A stretch of DNA of 64,000 nucleotides from Dechloromonas denitrificans. GTDB lineage: Bacteria > Pseudomonadota > Gammaproteobacteria > Burkholderiales > Rhodocyclaceae. Of this stretch, positions 8,363 through 18,939 are shown piece by piece. The DNA is taken from positions 2,976,001-3,040,000 of the forward strand of contig NZ_CP075185.1 in NCBI RefSeq assembly GCF_020510685.1. The letters run 5' to 3'. Numbering within the stretch: position 1 is the first letter of the stretch; each line of letters starts with the position of its first letter. A model generated the notes under the pieces. The model was given only the letters and a program-made list of their open reading frames with translations. It was not told the origin of the DNA and ran no database searches. Made by a program: the position numbers and the translations under genes.

Positions 8363-9062
8363 GCTTACCGACCCTTCATCGACCTTTCAGCTAATTGACC
8401 AATCCACATTTCGGGTAGGAGGTCGAGTGCTGTCGTGTTGTTACTGCGACCCACCTTTTGATGGGAAATACAGGTATTTAGCAGACGGGACTTCAGATGA
8501 GCGCGACAACATCTGCGAGCATCTTTTCATTCATGACTTTAAAGACACGCGCCCAACTGATTTACCAAATGGCATTTCAATAACTATAGTCAATCCAAGG
8601 TCTGAATTTCGGCACGTTAACTTTGCCAAGATCAGGAAGGTCGACGACCGGTCGGAACTCGTCATCGTTCTCTGCTTTGACTATCCGGACTGGCACCTAC
8701 CTGTAAGTCTTCCCAACTTTGCCGAGAGTTACTGCGAAGCACTCAATCAACAAGTTGAGGGGGCCATTCAAAGTGATATCGAACACTCGGATGTCGGCCT
8801 ATTTATCTCCTGTGCAATCAGTGTTCCGCCATCTATTAACTTTTGGTCTGCTTATCAAAAGGCGAACGGCCAAATACTTTCTGTCTATCGAAAATGTCTC
8901 GCAGACATTTGCAAACGACAACACCAACCGACATACAAAGCGCAGCCGCAGGGCGATGAGAACTCAGGCGCCAAGTGGTGGTTTAGATACGTCATTGTTC
9001 CCGTACTTGGGAGTGGAGCTGTTGCAGCAGTGGCGGCTGGGATAGTAGCGCTATGGAAGTAA
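8361..9062 (+). CDS. Cassette-borne hypothetical protein with C-terminal membrane anchor, 233 residues
   Basis: I do not recognise the family. The ATG overlaps the right core site of the preceding attC (GTTAGATG), so the whole gene is contained in cassette 2. About 190 soluble residues include two cysteine-rich spots (SCCYCDPPFD near residue 26 and an ICEHLFIH segment near 51). A polar linker follows, then a single C-terminal hydrophobic helix (roughly 208-232, YVIVPVLGSGAVAAVAAGIV) ending in LWK. The protein therefore looks tail-anchored in the inner membrane with its bulk in the cytoplasm. A metal-binding role for the cysteine/histidine spots is only a guess. Confidence 0.72.
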   Translation: MLTDPSSTFQLIDQSTFRVGGRVLSCCYCDPPFDGKYRYLADGTSDERDNICEHLFIHDFKDTRPTDLPNGISITIVNPRSEFRHVNFAKIRKVDDRSELVIVLCFDYPDWHLPVSLPNFAESYCEALNQQVEGAIQSDIEHSDVGLFISCAISVPPSINFWSAYQKANGQILSVYRKCLADICKRQHQPTYKAQPQGDENSGAKWWFRYVIVPVLGSGAVAAVAAGIVALWK

Positions 9063-9066
9063 AAGC

Positions 9067-9132
9067 ATCTAACACTACGTTCGAGGCGACTTGCGCGAGA
9101 AGCCGAGCAGGCACCTCAACTTCACGTTCCTG
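9067..9132 (+). other. attC recombination site of cassette 2
   Basis: A 66-base site with R'' ATCTAAC (9067-9073), L'' GTTCGAGGCG, central TGCGCGAGAAGCCGAGCA, L' CACCTCAAC and R' GTTCCTG (9126-9132). L'' pairs with L' apart from one extra base in L'', the extrahelical base that sets strand choice in integron sites. R' departs from GTTRRRY because its last six bases belong to the downstream flank. Confidence 0.82.
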
Positions 9133-9195
9133 AACGTCCGCTTCCAAATCTGGCTACGACAGCAAAGGGCACACACCAGCCCCTCCAAACAATTT

Positions 9196-9226
9196 AAAAA
9201 GGCCGGAATCACTTCCGGCCTTTTTT
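9196..9226 (-). terminator. Rho-independent terminator after ppsA (bidirectional shape)
   Basis: Eight-pair GGCCGGAA / TTCCGGCC stem with a TCAC loop, flanked by A5 on one side and T6 on the other. It can stop minus-strand transcription leaving ppsA (stop at 9255) and also plus-strand transcription arriving from the cassette genes. Confidence 0.88.
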
Positions 9227-9254
9227 ACTTTCACGACACGACTCGCTCCTGAAA

Positions 9255-11630
<2,376 letters not shown>

Positions 11631-11653
11631 GCGGATTCCTTTCTAGGGTCAAA

Positions 11654-12442
11654 TCAAGAAGATTGTGAATCGGAAGATGAAAATTCGGTATTCAGGCGGC
11701 GCGCGGCGCTTTCCCGCCGGGCCGCCGAACGCAGCGACTGGGCCAGGGTTTCGCGGACGAAATCGATGTGCGTTTCGGCCGCGGCACGGGCGGCTTGCGG
11801 CTTGCGCTCGCGGATCGCCGCGTGAATCGCGGCATGCTGGCTCTTCAACAGCGTACCGGCCGCCGGAATATTTTTCAGTTCGCCGAGATTCAGGCGGATG
11901 TTGTCGTGCATCAGGCGCAGCAGCGTGGCCGACAAGTGGCCGAGCAAGGCGTTGTGCGACGACTCGCCGACCGCCTGGTGAAACGCGATGTCGGCCTTGG
12001 AACGAAGGTTGAGGTCGTCGCCGGCGAAGGCCTCGTTGAGCGCGGCAAAGGTTTGGTCGAGCCGGGTCATGTCGGCTTCGGTGGCCCGCTCGGCAGCCCA
12101 TTCGGCGGCCTGGCCTTCAAGCATGCGGCGGAATTCGAGGAGGTCTTCGCGCAGATTCGGATGCGCCCCCATCATGTCCTGCCAGGGGTCGAAAAAGCTC
12201 GATTCGAGACGGTCGGTGACATAGGTCCCGCCGCCCTGCCGGCTCTGTACCATGCCCTTCGAGGCCAGCTTCTGGATTGCTTCGCGCAACGAGGGGCGCG
12301 ACACGCCCAGTTCGGTGGATAGTTCGCGCTCCGGCGGCAGGCGGTCACCCGGTTTCAGCGAGCCTTCGAGAATGCGGCGCTCCAGCGAAGCAGCAACGGC
12401 ATCCGAAATACGTGGCACATGAAACTTGATCTGCGGCATCAA
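11654..12442 (-). CDS. GntR/FadR-family transcriptional regulator (LldR/PdhR-like)
   Basis: A 262-residue regulator with an N-terminal winged helix-turn-helix (about residues 12-75, GDRLPPERELSTELGVSRPS followed by LREAIQKLASKGMVQ) and a C-terminal FCD ligand domain (about 95-235; a conserved Asp and three His are expected to bind metal and effector, for example FHQAVGESSHN). This subfamily senses lactate or pyruvate and binds AATTGGT-N3-ACCAATT-type sites. Two such sites lie in the divergent region between this gene and lutA. Those sites plus the neighbouring lut and ppsA genes make lactate or pyruvate the likely signal. Either of two adjacent ATG codons could be the start. Confidence 0.88.
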   Translation of the reverse strand: MMPQIKFHVPRISDAVAASLERRILEGSLKPGDRLPPERELSTELGVSRPSLREAIQKLASKGMVQSRQGGGTYVTDRLESSFFDPWQDMMGAHPNLREDLLEFRRMLEGQAAEWAAERATEADMTRLDQTFAALNEAFAGDDLNLRSKADIAFHQAVGESSHNALLGHLSATLLRLMHDNIRLNLGELKNIPAAGTLLKSQHAAIHAAIRERKPQAARAAAETHIDFVRETLAQSLRSAARRESAARRLNTEFSSSDSQSS

Positions 12443-12454
12443 CGACTGGGCTCG

Positions 12455-12469
12455 ATTGGTAAGACCAGC
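12455..12469. promoter_or_regulatory. GntR-type operator over the regulator-ppsA start point
   Basis: ATTGGTAAGACCAGC matches the TTGGT-N3-ACCA(A) consensus bound by LldR/PdhR repressors. It begins two bases downstream of the predicted minus-strand -10 box, covering the expected start of transcription, so binding should repress the regulator gene and ppsA. Confidence 0.75.
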
Positions 12470-12471
12470 AT

Positions 12472-12500
12472 ATTTTAATCATTGAACCGGTAAACCGCAA
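12472..12500 (-). promoter_or_regulatory. Predicted sigma-70 promoter for the GntR regulator and ppsA
   Basis: Read on the minus strand: -35 TTGCGG (12500-12495), a 17-base spacer, -10 TAAAAT (12477-12472). The operator at 12455-12469 sits directly after the -10 box. Confidence 0.6.
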
Positions 12501-12523
12501 GCCTGGGATAAACCCCTATTTAA

Positions 12524-12552
12524 TTGACTAAGCCACGGTTGTATCGTACATT
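12524..12552 (+). promoter_or_regulatory. Predicted sigma-70 promoter for lutACB
   Basis: -35 TTGACT (12524-12529), a 17-base spacer, -10 TACATT (12547-12552). Transcription would start near 12559, ahead of the operator at 12569-12583 and the lutA ATG at 12601. Confidence 0.6.
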
Positions 12553-12568
12553 TCTTCAACCGCGATAC

Positions 12569-12583
12569 ATTGGTTTGACCAAT
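12569..12583. promoter_or_regulatory. GntR-type operator in the lutA leader
   Basis: ATTGGTTTGACCAAT is a perfect palindrome of the ATTGGT-N3-ACCAAT type recognised by LldR/PdhR-like repressors. It lies about 10 bases after the predicted start of lutA transcription, a position suited to blocking RNA polymerase. Confidence 0.8.
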
Positions 12584-12600
12584 TTACCACTGGAGACAAG

Positions 12601-13383
12601 ATGCGCCAACAAACAAAAACCGGCCAGCGCCCGACCGACGTTTATTTCTTCGCCACCTGCGTCGTCGATCAGTTTTACCCCGGCGCCGGCCTCGACGCCA
12701 TTACCCTGCTGGAACGCCAGGGCATCCGCGTGCACTTCCCGGAAGAACAGACCTGCTGCGGCCAGCCGGCCTACACCAGCGGCTTTCCCGATCAGGCTCG
12801 CCAGGTGGCGGCGCTGCAATTGACGCTGTTCCCCGAAGACTGGCCGGTGGTCGTTCCCTCTGGTTCCTGCGCCGGCATGATGAAACACCATTACCCGACG
12901 TTGTTCGCCGAGGATCCGGCGCGCCGAGCCCAGGCCACCGCCTTGTCAGCCCGCATCTACGAATTCACCGATTTTCTCGTCAATGTCCTCGGCTACCAGC
13001 CGGCAGACCAGGGCGACGCGTGCACCGTCGTGCTGCACACTTCCTGTTCGGCCCGCCGCGAAATGGGCGTGCATCTGACCGGCCGCCAACTACTGGCCGG
13101 GCTGGCCAACGTCAAGGTGGCGCAACAGGATCACGAATCCGAATGCTGCGGTTTCGGCGGCACCTTTTCGCTGAAGCAGCCGGAAATCTCCGGCGCCATG
13201 GTCGAAGACAAGGTCAAGGCACTCAAGGCGAGCGGCGCCGAACGCGTACTCAGCGCCGACTGCGGCTGCCTGATGAACATCCTCGGCCACGCCGCCTGGC
13301 AGGATGAACAGGCTGGCCTGACGAAGCCCAGTCTGCCCGGCGAACACATCGCCACTTTCCTGCTGCGGAGGACCGCCCGATGA
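12601..13383 (+). CDS. lutA: L-lactate utilisation protein LutA (Fe-S oxidoreductase subunit)
   Basis: LutA (260 residues) is one of three subunits of the LutABC complex that oxidises L-lactate to pyruvate. It consists of two cysteine-rich CCG domains. The first has TCVVDQFYPG (near residue 20) and TCCGQPAYTSG (about 57), the second TSCSARREMG (about 147) and SECCGFGGTFSLKQPE (about 180), which bind an iron-sulfur cluster. It is the first gene of lutA-lutC-lutB, each overlapping the next by four bases. The upstream promoter has a GntR operator. The same family is called YkgE in E. coli. Confidence 0.93.
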   Translation: MRQQTKTGQRPTDVYFFATCVVDQFYPGAGLDAITLLERQGIRVHFPEEQTCCGQPAYTSGFPDQARQVAALQLTLFPEDWPVVVPSGSCAGMMKHHYPTLFAEDPARRAQATALSARIYEFTDFLVNVLGYQPADQGDACTVVLHTSCSARREMGVHLTGRQLLAGLANVKVAQQDHESECCGFGGTFSLKQPEISGAMVEDKVKALKASGAERVLSADCGCLMNILGHAAWQDEQAGLTKPSLPGEHIATFLLRRTAR

Positions 13384-14048
13384 GCGCCCGCGATCGCATC
13401 CTGGCCAAACTGCGGGCCGGCGCGCCGAGCGAAAACCGTAGCGAGCCCGATGTTGCCGGCTGGTTCGCCAGCCATCGGCCGGTCGAAACGGCCGTGCAAA
13501 AAGTGGCGCGCTTTCGTAGCTGCATCGAACTGGCCCATGCCGAAGTTCATGCCGTCACCCCCAACAACTGGCTGGGCAAACTCCATGCGGTGCTGCACGC
13601 CCGCGGCGTGGACAAGATCCTCGTCGCCGAAGGCACCGCGCATGGCGATGCGGCACTCGACCGTCTGCCGCCCCAAGGCATCGAATGCTCGACCTACGAC
13701 ATCGCCATCGAAGCCTGGAAGAGCGAGCTGTTCAATGCCACGCCGGCCAGCCTTACCGCCGCCCGCGCCGCCATCGCCGAAACCGGCACGCTGATCCTCT
13801 GGCCCGATGAGCACGAGCCACGCCTGATGTCGCTGGTACCGCCGGTGCATATCGTGCTGCTCGATGCTGCCGCCATCTACAACACCTTTTTCGAGGCCAT
13901 GCAGGCGGAAGGCTGGAAAGACGGCCTGCCGACCAACGCCCTGCTCATTTCCGGCCCGTCGAAAACCGCCGACATCCAGCAGACGCTGGCCTACGGCGCG
14001 CACGGCCCGAAGGAATTGATCGTGCTGCTGATCGGAGACGAGCAATGA
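13380..14048 (+). CDS. lutC: L-lactate utilisation protein LutC
   Basis: LutC/YkgG family protein (222 residues), the third component of the lactate oxidation complex, with a LUD (lactate utilisation) domain. Recognisable parts are ARDRILAKLRAG at the N-terminus, the AIAETGTLIL strand (about 135) and PPVHIVLLDAAAI, followed by ISGPSKTADIQQTLAYGAHG near the C-terminus. It overlaps lutA by four bases and lutB by four bases. In Bacillus the order is lutABC; here it is A-C-B. Confidence 0.92.
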   Translation: MSARDRILAKLRAGAPSENRSEPDVAGWFASHRPVETAVQKVARFRSCIELAHAEVHAVTPNNWLGKLHAVLHARGVDKILVAEGTAHGDAALDRLPPQGIECSTYDIAIEAWKSELFNATPASLTAARAAIAETGTLILWPDEHEPRLMSLVPPVHIVLLDAAAIYNTFFEAMQAEGWKDGLPTNALLISGPSKTADIQQTLAYGAHGPKELIVLLIGDEQ

Positions 14049-15478
14049 ACGCCCAGCCCATTCACTTCAAGCCGAGCGAAGGCTTCCGCGCCCGGTCCAA
14101 GGCGGTCGTCGACAATCCCTTCCTGCGCCAGAGCTTCCGCGGCGCGATGGATTTCCTGATGAGCAAGCGCGCCGCCCAGTTCCCCGACCCGGAAGAACTG
14201 GAAAGCCTGCGCACGCTAGGCGAACACATTCGCCAGTACAACCTCGGCAAGCTGCCGGAACTGCTGCTCCAACTCGAAGACCGGCTGACGAAAAACGGCA
14301 TCCAGGTGCATTGGGCAGAAACGCCGGACGAAGCCAACGCCATCATCCTCGGCATCTGCCAGCGCATCGGCGCCAAGCTGATGGTCAAGGGCAAGTCGAT
14401 GGTCAGCGAGGAAATCGAACTCAACCACGCCGCCGAAGCGGCCGGCATCGGCGCGCTGGAATCGGACATGGGCGAGTACATCGTCCAGCTGGCCGGCGAG
14501 AAGCCCTCGCACATCATCATGCCGGCGATCCACAAGACCAAGGAAGAGATCGCCCGGCTGTTCCACGAAAAAGTACCCGGCGTCACCGAATACACCGACA
14601 ACGTCGATGCGCTGATCCAGATCGGCCGCAACGTGCTGCGCGAGAAGTTTTTAGAGGCTGACATCGGCCTGTCCGGCGTCAATTTCGCCGTCGCCGAAAC
14701 CGGTACGCTGTGCCTGGTCGAAAACGAAGGCAACGGCCGGATGTGCACTACCGCGCCGCCGGTCCATATCGCCATCACCGGTATCGAGAAGGTCGTCGAA
14801 AAGCTCGAACACGTGCCGCCGCTGCTCTCGCTGCTCACCCGCTCGGCCACCGGCCAGAACATCTCGACCTACTTCAACATGATCTCCGGGCCGCGCCAGC
14901 CGGGCGAGAAGGACGGCCCGGCCGAAGTGCATCTGGTGCTGCTCGACAACGGCCGCAGCCAGGCCTATGCCGACGAACAATTGCGCAAGACGCTGCAGTG
15001 CATCCGCTGCGGCGCCTGCATGAACCACTGCCCGGTTTACACGCGGATCGGCGGTCATGCTTACGGCACCACCTATCCGGGGCCGATTGGCAAGATCATC
15101 TCGCCGCACATGCTCGGGCTGGAAGCGACGGCAACGATGGCGACAGCCTCGACGCTGTGCGGCGCCTGCGGCGAAGTTTGCCCGGTGAAGATCCCGATTC
15201 CGGAATTGCTGATGCGGCTGAGGGAAGAGTCGTTTACGGCGCCGCACGCCAATCCGGCGATGCGCGGACAGGGGGCTGGCTATAGTCCGTTGATGTCGGC
15301 GGTCTGGCGGGGCTGGGCGGCGGTTTACCGTTCGCCGGTTCTTTACCGAGGGGTGACCTGGCTGGGGAGCCGGTTGGGCTGGCTGATGCCTGCCCGGCAA
15401 GGGGCGTGGACGACGGTGCGGGTGCCGTTGCGGCCGGCGGCGAAGCGGTTGCGGGATATGTTGAAGGAACGGGGCTAA
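14045..15478 (+). CDS. lutB: L-lactate utilisation protein LutB (Fe-S protein)
   Basis: LutB/YkgF (477 residues) carries an N-terminal LUD domain (about 60-310) and a C-terminal ferredoxin-like domain with two 4Fe-4S motifs. These are CIRCGACMNHCPVY beginning near residue 319 and CGACGEVCPVKIPIP near 377. It passes electrons from lactate oxidation toward the quinone pool or another carrier. It is the last gene of lutACB. The C-terminal tail after the second cluster is about 80 residues, typical of the family. A pair of inverted repeats follows 23 bases after the stop. Confidence 0.94.
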   Translation: MNAQPIHFKPSEGFRARSKAVVDNPFLRQSFRGAMDFLMSKRAAQFPDPEELESLRTLGEHIRQYNLGKLPELLLQLEDRLTKNGIQVHWAETPDEANAIILGICQRIGAKLMVKGKSMVSEEIELNHAAEAAGIGALESDMGEYIVQLAGEKPSHIIMPAIHKTKEEIARLFHEKVPGVTEYTDNVDALIQIGRNVLREKFLEADIGLSGVNFAVAETGTLCLVENEGNGRMCTTAPPVHIAITGIEKVVEKLEHVPPLLSLLTRSATGQNISTYFNMISGPRQPGEKDGPAEVHLVLLDNGRSQAYADEQLRKTLQCIRCGACMNHCPVYTRIGGHAYGTTYPGPIGKIISPHMLGLEATATMATASTLCGACGEVCPVKIPIPELLMRLREESFTAPHANPAMRGQGAGYSPLMSAVWRGWAAVYRSPVLYRGVTWLGSRLGWLMPARQGAWTTVRVPLRPAAKRLRDMLKERG

Positions 15479-15501
15479 TGTTTCTTTCCTTTGCCCAGCA
15501 T

Positions 15502-16033
15502 GGGGTTCCGCCTTGCTGGCGGGCGTACTTTCTTTTGTGTGGCCAAAAGAAAGTAGCCAAAGAAAAAGCCACCCCTCGGTCGGCGCCGGGCTGCGCCCGG
15601 TCCCTTGCGCTACTCGGCAGGCCGGGCGGCTCGCTAAACTCGCCTGCGGCTCAGACAACGCGAGCCGACTACCCCCGGCCCGCCTGCGTTGCTCAGCGCC
15701 TCGCAAGGGGCCCGAAAATGCGTCCTGGCTCGACGTTCATCAGTGATTTTTGGCCTTTTCCCGTGGTCGACCGCAGCGACCACGAAAGCCGGTTGGTGCT
15801 TGGTCCGCGACGTCTTTCGGGTCCCCATGTGGAGCGCCGAGCAACGGAGCTGGCGGCGGATAAAGGGCGAGGACTGTCTGAGGCCCGCAGGGCCGAGTTC
15901 CGCAGCCCCCGCCGACAGCGAGTAGCGCAGGGAAGCCGGCAACGCCGGCCGCGTAGCTTGGGGTCGCCTTTTCTTTGGCTACTTTCTTTTGGCGAAGCAA
16001 AAGAAAGTACGCCCGCCCGCAAGGCGGAACCCC
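15502..16033. repeat. Two copies of an intergenic repeat facing each other, with 74-base terminal inverted repeats
   Basis: The left arm 15502-15575 begins GGGGTTCCGCCTTGCTGGCG. It is matched, at roughly nine bases in ten, by the reverse complement of 15960-16033. Similarity continues inward in both halves (a CGCTACTCG core, CTCAGACA, then GTTGCTC and CCCGAAA). The element is therefore a pair of roughly 250-base repeats in opposite orientation and not a simple hairpin. No transposase is present, and the short ORFs inside are not supported. It separates lutB from the D-lactate dehydrogenase gene, so 15479-16100 holds no gene. Confidence 0.8.
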
Positions 16034-16100
16034 AAGCCAATTAGCCCCCGCCCAAACACAAACACAAACACAAAACCCGCCAATTAGCCGAGACAAAAAA

Positions 16101-18866
16101 ATGACCCAGCTCATCCAAGCCCTCCGCCAGCACCTCCCCGCAAACCAAGTCATCACCGATGAGCTACGCCTCCTCGCCTACGGCACCGACGCCAGCTTCT
16201 ACCGTCTGATCCCCAAGGTCATCGCCGTCGTCGAAACCGAAGACGACCTCAAGGCGGTACTCACCGTCGCCAGGCAGAACAAAACCCCCGTCACCTTCCG
16301 CGCCGCGGGCACCAGCCTGTCCGGCCAGGCAATCACCGACGGCATCCTGGCGCTGATCGGCGAGGGCTTCGCCACCTATGAATTAAATGCCGATGCCAGC
16401 AAGGTCAAGGTCGGCCCCGGCATCATCGGCGGCGAGGTCAATCGCCGGCTGGCGCCACATGGCAAGAAGATCGGCCCCGATCCGGCCTCGATCAACGCCT
16501 GCAAGATCGGCGGCATTGCCGCCAACAACGCTTCCGGCATGTGCTGTGGCACGGCGCAGAACAGCTACCGGACGCTGGCCGGCCTGCGCGTCATGCTCGC
16601 CGACGGTTCGCTGCTCGATACCGAAGACCCGCTCAGTGTCGATGCCTTCACCCGAAGCCACGCGGTGCTGCTCGGCGAACTGGAACGCCTGGGCCGCGAC
16701 ACGCGCGACAACGCCCGGCTGGCCGAACGCATCCGCCACAAGTTCAAGATCAAGAACACCACCGGCTACAGCCTCAACGCACTGGTCGATTACGAGTATC
16801 CGATCGATATCCTGGCCCACCTGATGATCGGCTCGGAAGGCACGCTCGGCTTCATTTCGCGCATCACCTACCAGACCGTCGTCGAGGATCCGTTCAAGGC
16901 CAGTGCGCTGGTCTTCCTGCCGAATATCCGCAGCGCCTGCGAAGCGGTGATCCGGCTCAAGCCGCAACCGGTGTCGGCGGTCGAACTGCTCGACCGCCCT
17001 GCCCTGCACTCGGTCGAAAACAAGCCCGGCCTGCCGGCCATCATGCGCGACCTCGACGAAGAGGCAGCAGCCTTGCTGATCGAAGTCCGCGCCGCCAGTG
17101 CCGAGGCTCTGCAGGACAAGATCGCCGCCGTGCATGGCGCGCTCGATGGCGTCGCTACGGTCGAACCACTGGCCTTCTCGACCGACCCGGCAACCTGCGA
17201 GATGTACTGGAAGGTGCGCAAGGGCACTTTCCCTTCGGTCGGCGCCATGCGCCGCACCGGCACCACGGTGCTGATCGAGGACGTCGCCTTCCCGATCGAA
17301 TCGCTGGCCGATGCCACACTCGACCTGCAGGCCCTGCTCCGCCACCACGGCTATCACGAAGCAATCATTTTCGGCCACGCGCTGGAAGGCAACCTGCACT
17401 TCGTGTTCACCCAGGATTTCGGCGACCCGGCCGAGGTCGAGCGCTACGCCCGCCTGATGGACGACATCTGCCATCTGGTGGTCGACAAGTACGACGGTTC
17501 GCTGAAGGCCGAACACGGCACCGGCCGCAACATGGCGCCCTTTGTCGAGCTGGAATGGGGCAAGGAAGCAACCGATCTGATGCGCCGAATCAAGCGGCTG
17601 TTCGATCCGGACAATCTGCTCAACCCCGGCGTCATCCTCAACGACAACCCGCACGCCCACCTGGAAAACCTCAAGCCGATGCCGGCCGCCGAGGACATCG
17701 TCGACCGCTGCATCGAATGCGGCTTCTGCGAGCCGCTCTGCCCCTCGCACCGGCTGACTATCAGCCCGCGCCAGCGCATCGTCAGTGTCCGCGAACTGGC
17801 CCGCCGCGCCGCCACCGGCGAGCCGGCCGGCCGGGTCGGCGCAGACTACGCCTACATGGGCCTCGATACCTGCGCCGGCTGCGGTCTGTGCTCGACCGCC
17901 TGCCCGGTCGGCATCGACACCGGCGACCTGACCCGCCGGCTGCGCGGCCGCCAGCTCGGCGACACGGCGCGGGCGGTCAACGCCTGGACCGGCGAACATT
18001 TTGGTACGCTGGCCACGGCCTCGCGCCTCGGCCTGAGCGTCGGCCATGCGGTTTCCGGCCTGGTCGGCGACGCTTTGCTCGGCCGGCTTTCCGGCGGCGC
18101 CTGGAAGAAGGATATGCCGCGCCCCGGCAAGGCGCCGGCGGCGAGAACCGGCAGCGGCGACCCGGTGGTCTATTTCCCGACCTGCGGCGGCCGTATCTTC
18201 GGGCCGAGCGATGCCGGTGAGATGCAACTGGGCGACGTGATCAGCACCCTGCTCGTCCGGGCCGGCTATGCGCCGCGCCTGCCCGCGGGCTTCGACCAGC
18301 TGTGCTGCGGCCAGATGCTGGCCAGCAAAGGCATGGCCGAAGAAGCCGACCGGATGTCCGACAGGCTGACCGCCGCCTTGCTGAAGGCCTCCGACAACGG
18401 CCGCTATCCGGTGATCATGGATGCCAGCGCCTGTTCGAGCCGGATGCAGAAGCAGTTGGCCGGCCGGATCAAGCTTTACGACTTCCACGAATTCGCCGTC
18501 GATGCGCTGCTGCCGCGCCTGATGATCACCCGGGAAGCCGGCCCGATCGCGTTGCACGTCAATTGCAGCGTGCGCAAGAACGGCTCGGACGCCAAGCTGA
18601 AAACCCTGCTCGCCGCCTGCGTCGACTCCTTCATCGAACCGGCCGGCGTAACCTGTTGCGGCTTTGCCGGCGACCGCGGCTTCGTCGTGCCGGAACTGAA
18701 CCGCCACGCTCTGCGCAAGATTCACGACGAGCTGCCGGCCAACTGTGCCTGCGGCGTGTCGACCAACCGCACCTGCGAAATCGGCCTGACCGCCGAAACC
18801 GGGCGGACCTATCAGTCGATCGCCTATCTGCTCGAAAAATGCAGCCGGCCACGGCCGACATGTTGA
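16101..18866 (+). CDS. FAD- and Fe-S-containing D-lactate dehydrogenase (Dld-II/GlcD-type oxidase fused to Fe-S domain)
   Basis: A 921-residue oxidoreductase. The N-terminal half (about 20-530) is a FAD-linked oxidase of the vanillyl-alcohol-oxidase fold, with VTFRAAGTSLSGQAITDG for FAD binding and GSEGTLGFI. A GlpC-like half follows, with two cluster motifs (CIECGFCEPLCPSH from residue 537 and CAGCGLCSTACPVG from 591) and two CCG domains (for example QLCCGQMLASKG and VTCCGFAGDRG). Such fusions oxidise D-lactate, or sometimes other 2-hydroxy acids, to the keto acid. The ATG at 16101 is chosen because the upstream extension lies in repeat DNA. Next to lutACB it would let the cell use both lactate isomers. 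Confidence 0.9.
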   Translation: MTQLIQALRQHLPANQVITDELRLLAYGTDASFYRLIPKVIAVVETEDDLKAVLTVARQNKTPVTFRAAGTSLSGQAITDGILALIGEGFATYELNADASKVKVGPGIIGGEVNRRLAPHGKKIGPDPASINACKIGGIAANNASGMCCGTAQNSYRTLAGLRVMLADGSLLDTEDPLSVDAFTRSHAVLLGELERLGRDTRDNARLAERIRHKFKIKNTTGYSLNALVDYEYPIDILAHLMIGSEGTLGFISRITYQTVVEDPFKASALVFLPNIRSACEAVIRLKPQPVSAVELLDRPALHSVENKPGLPAIMRDLDEEAAALLIEVRAASAEALQDKIAAVHGALDGVATVEPLAFSTDPATCEMYWKVRKGTFPSVGAMRRTGTTVLIEDVAFPIESLADATLDLQALLRHHGYHEAIIFGHALEGNLHFVFTQDFGDPAEVERYARLMDDICHLVVDKYDGSLKAEHGTGRNMAPFVELEWGKEATDLMRRIKRLFDPDNLLNPGVILNDNPHAHLENLKPMPAAEDIVDRCIECGFCEPLCPSHRLTISPRQRIVSVRELARRAATGEPAGRVGADYAYMGLDTCAGCGLCSTACPVGIDTGDLTRRLRGRQLGDTARAVNAWTGEHFGTLATASRLGLSVGHAVSGLVGDALLGRLSGGAWKKDMPRPGKAPAARTGSGDPVVYFPTCGGRIFGPSDAGEMQLGDVISTLLVRAGYAPRLPAGFDQLCCGQMLASKGMAEEADRMSDRLTAALLKASDNGRYPVIMDASACSSRMQKQLAGRIKLYDFHEFAVDALLPRLMITREAGPIALHVNCSVRKNGSDAKLKTLLAACVDSFIEPAGVTCCGFAGDRGFVVPELNRHALRKIHDELPANCACGVSTNRTCEIGLTAETGRTYQSIAYLLEKCSRPRPTC

Positions 18867-18939
18867 GGATTTCCCTAACAGCAAAAAGCCCAGCGAATTG
18901 CTAAGGTATGCCCCATTCAACAAAATCCAGGAGAAACCC

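Larger units (their letters stand above)
7565..9126 (+). mobile_element. Two integron-type gene cassettes without an integrase (CALIN-like)
   Basis: Cassette 1 runs from 7565 to 8356 and cassette 2 from 8357 to 9126. Each is one ORF starting within bases of the G|TT crossover point and followed by an attC site. The R'' box of each attC is the exact reverse complement of the cassette's own first core site: GTTATGC at 7564 pairs with GCATAAC at 8297, and GTTAGAT at 8356 pairs with ATCTAAC at 9067. This is the signature of excisable circular cassettes. No integron integrase or attI is present in the window. The outer right boundary reads GTTCCTG, not GTTRRRY, suggesting insertion at a secondary GTT site or decay. 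Confidence 0.85.

Noticed and set aside
15513..15942. Short ORFs inside the inverted repeats between lutB and the dehydrogenase gene
   Set aside because: They translate repeat DNA in both directions with Arg/Pro/Ser-rich products and no ribosome sites.
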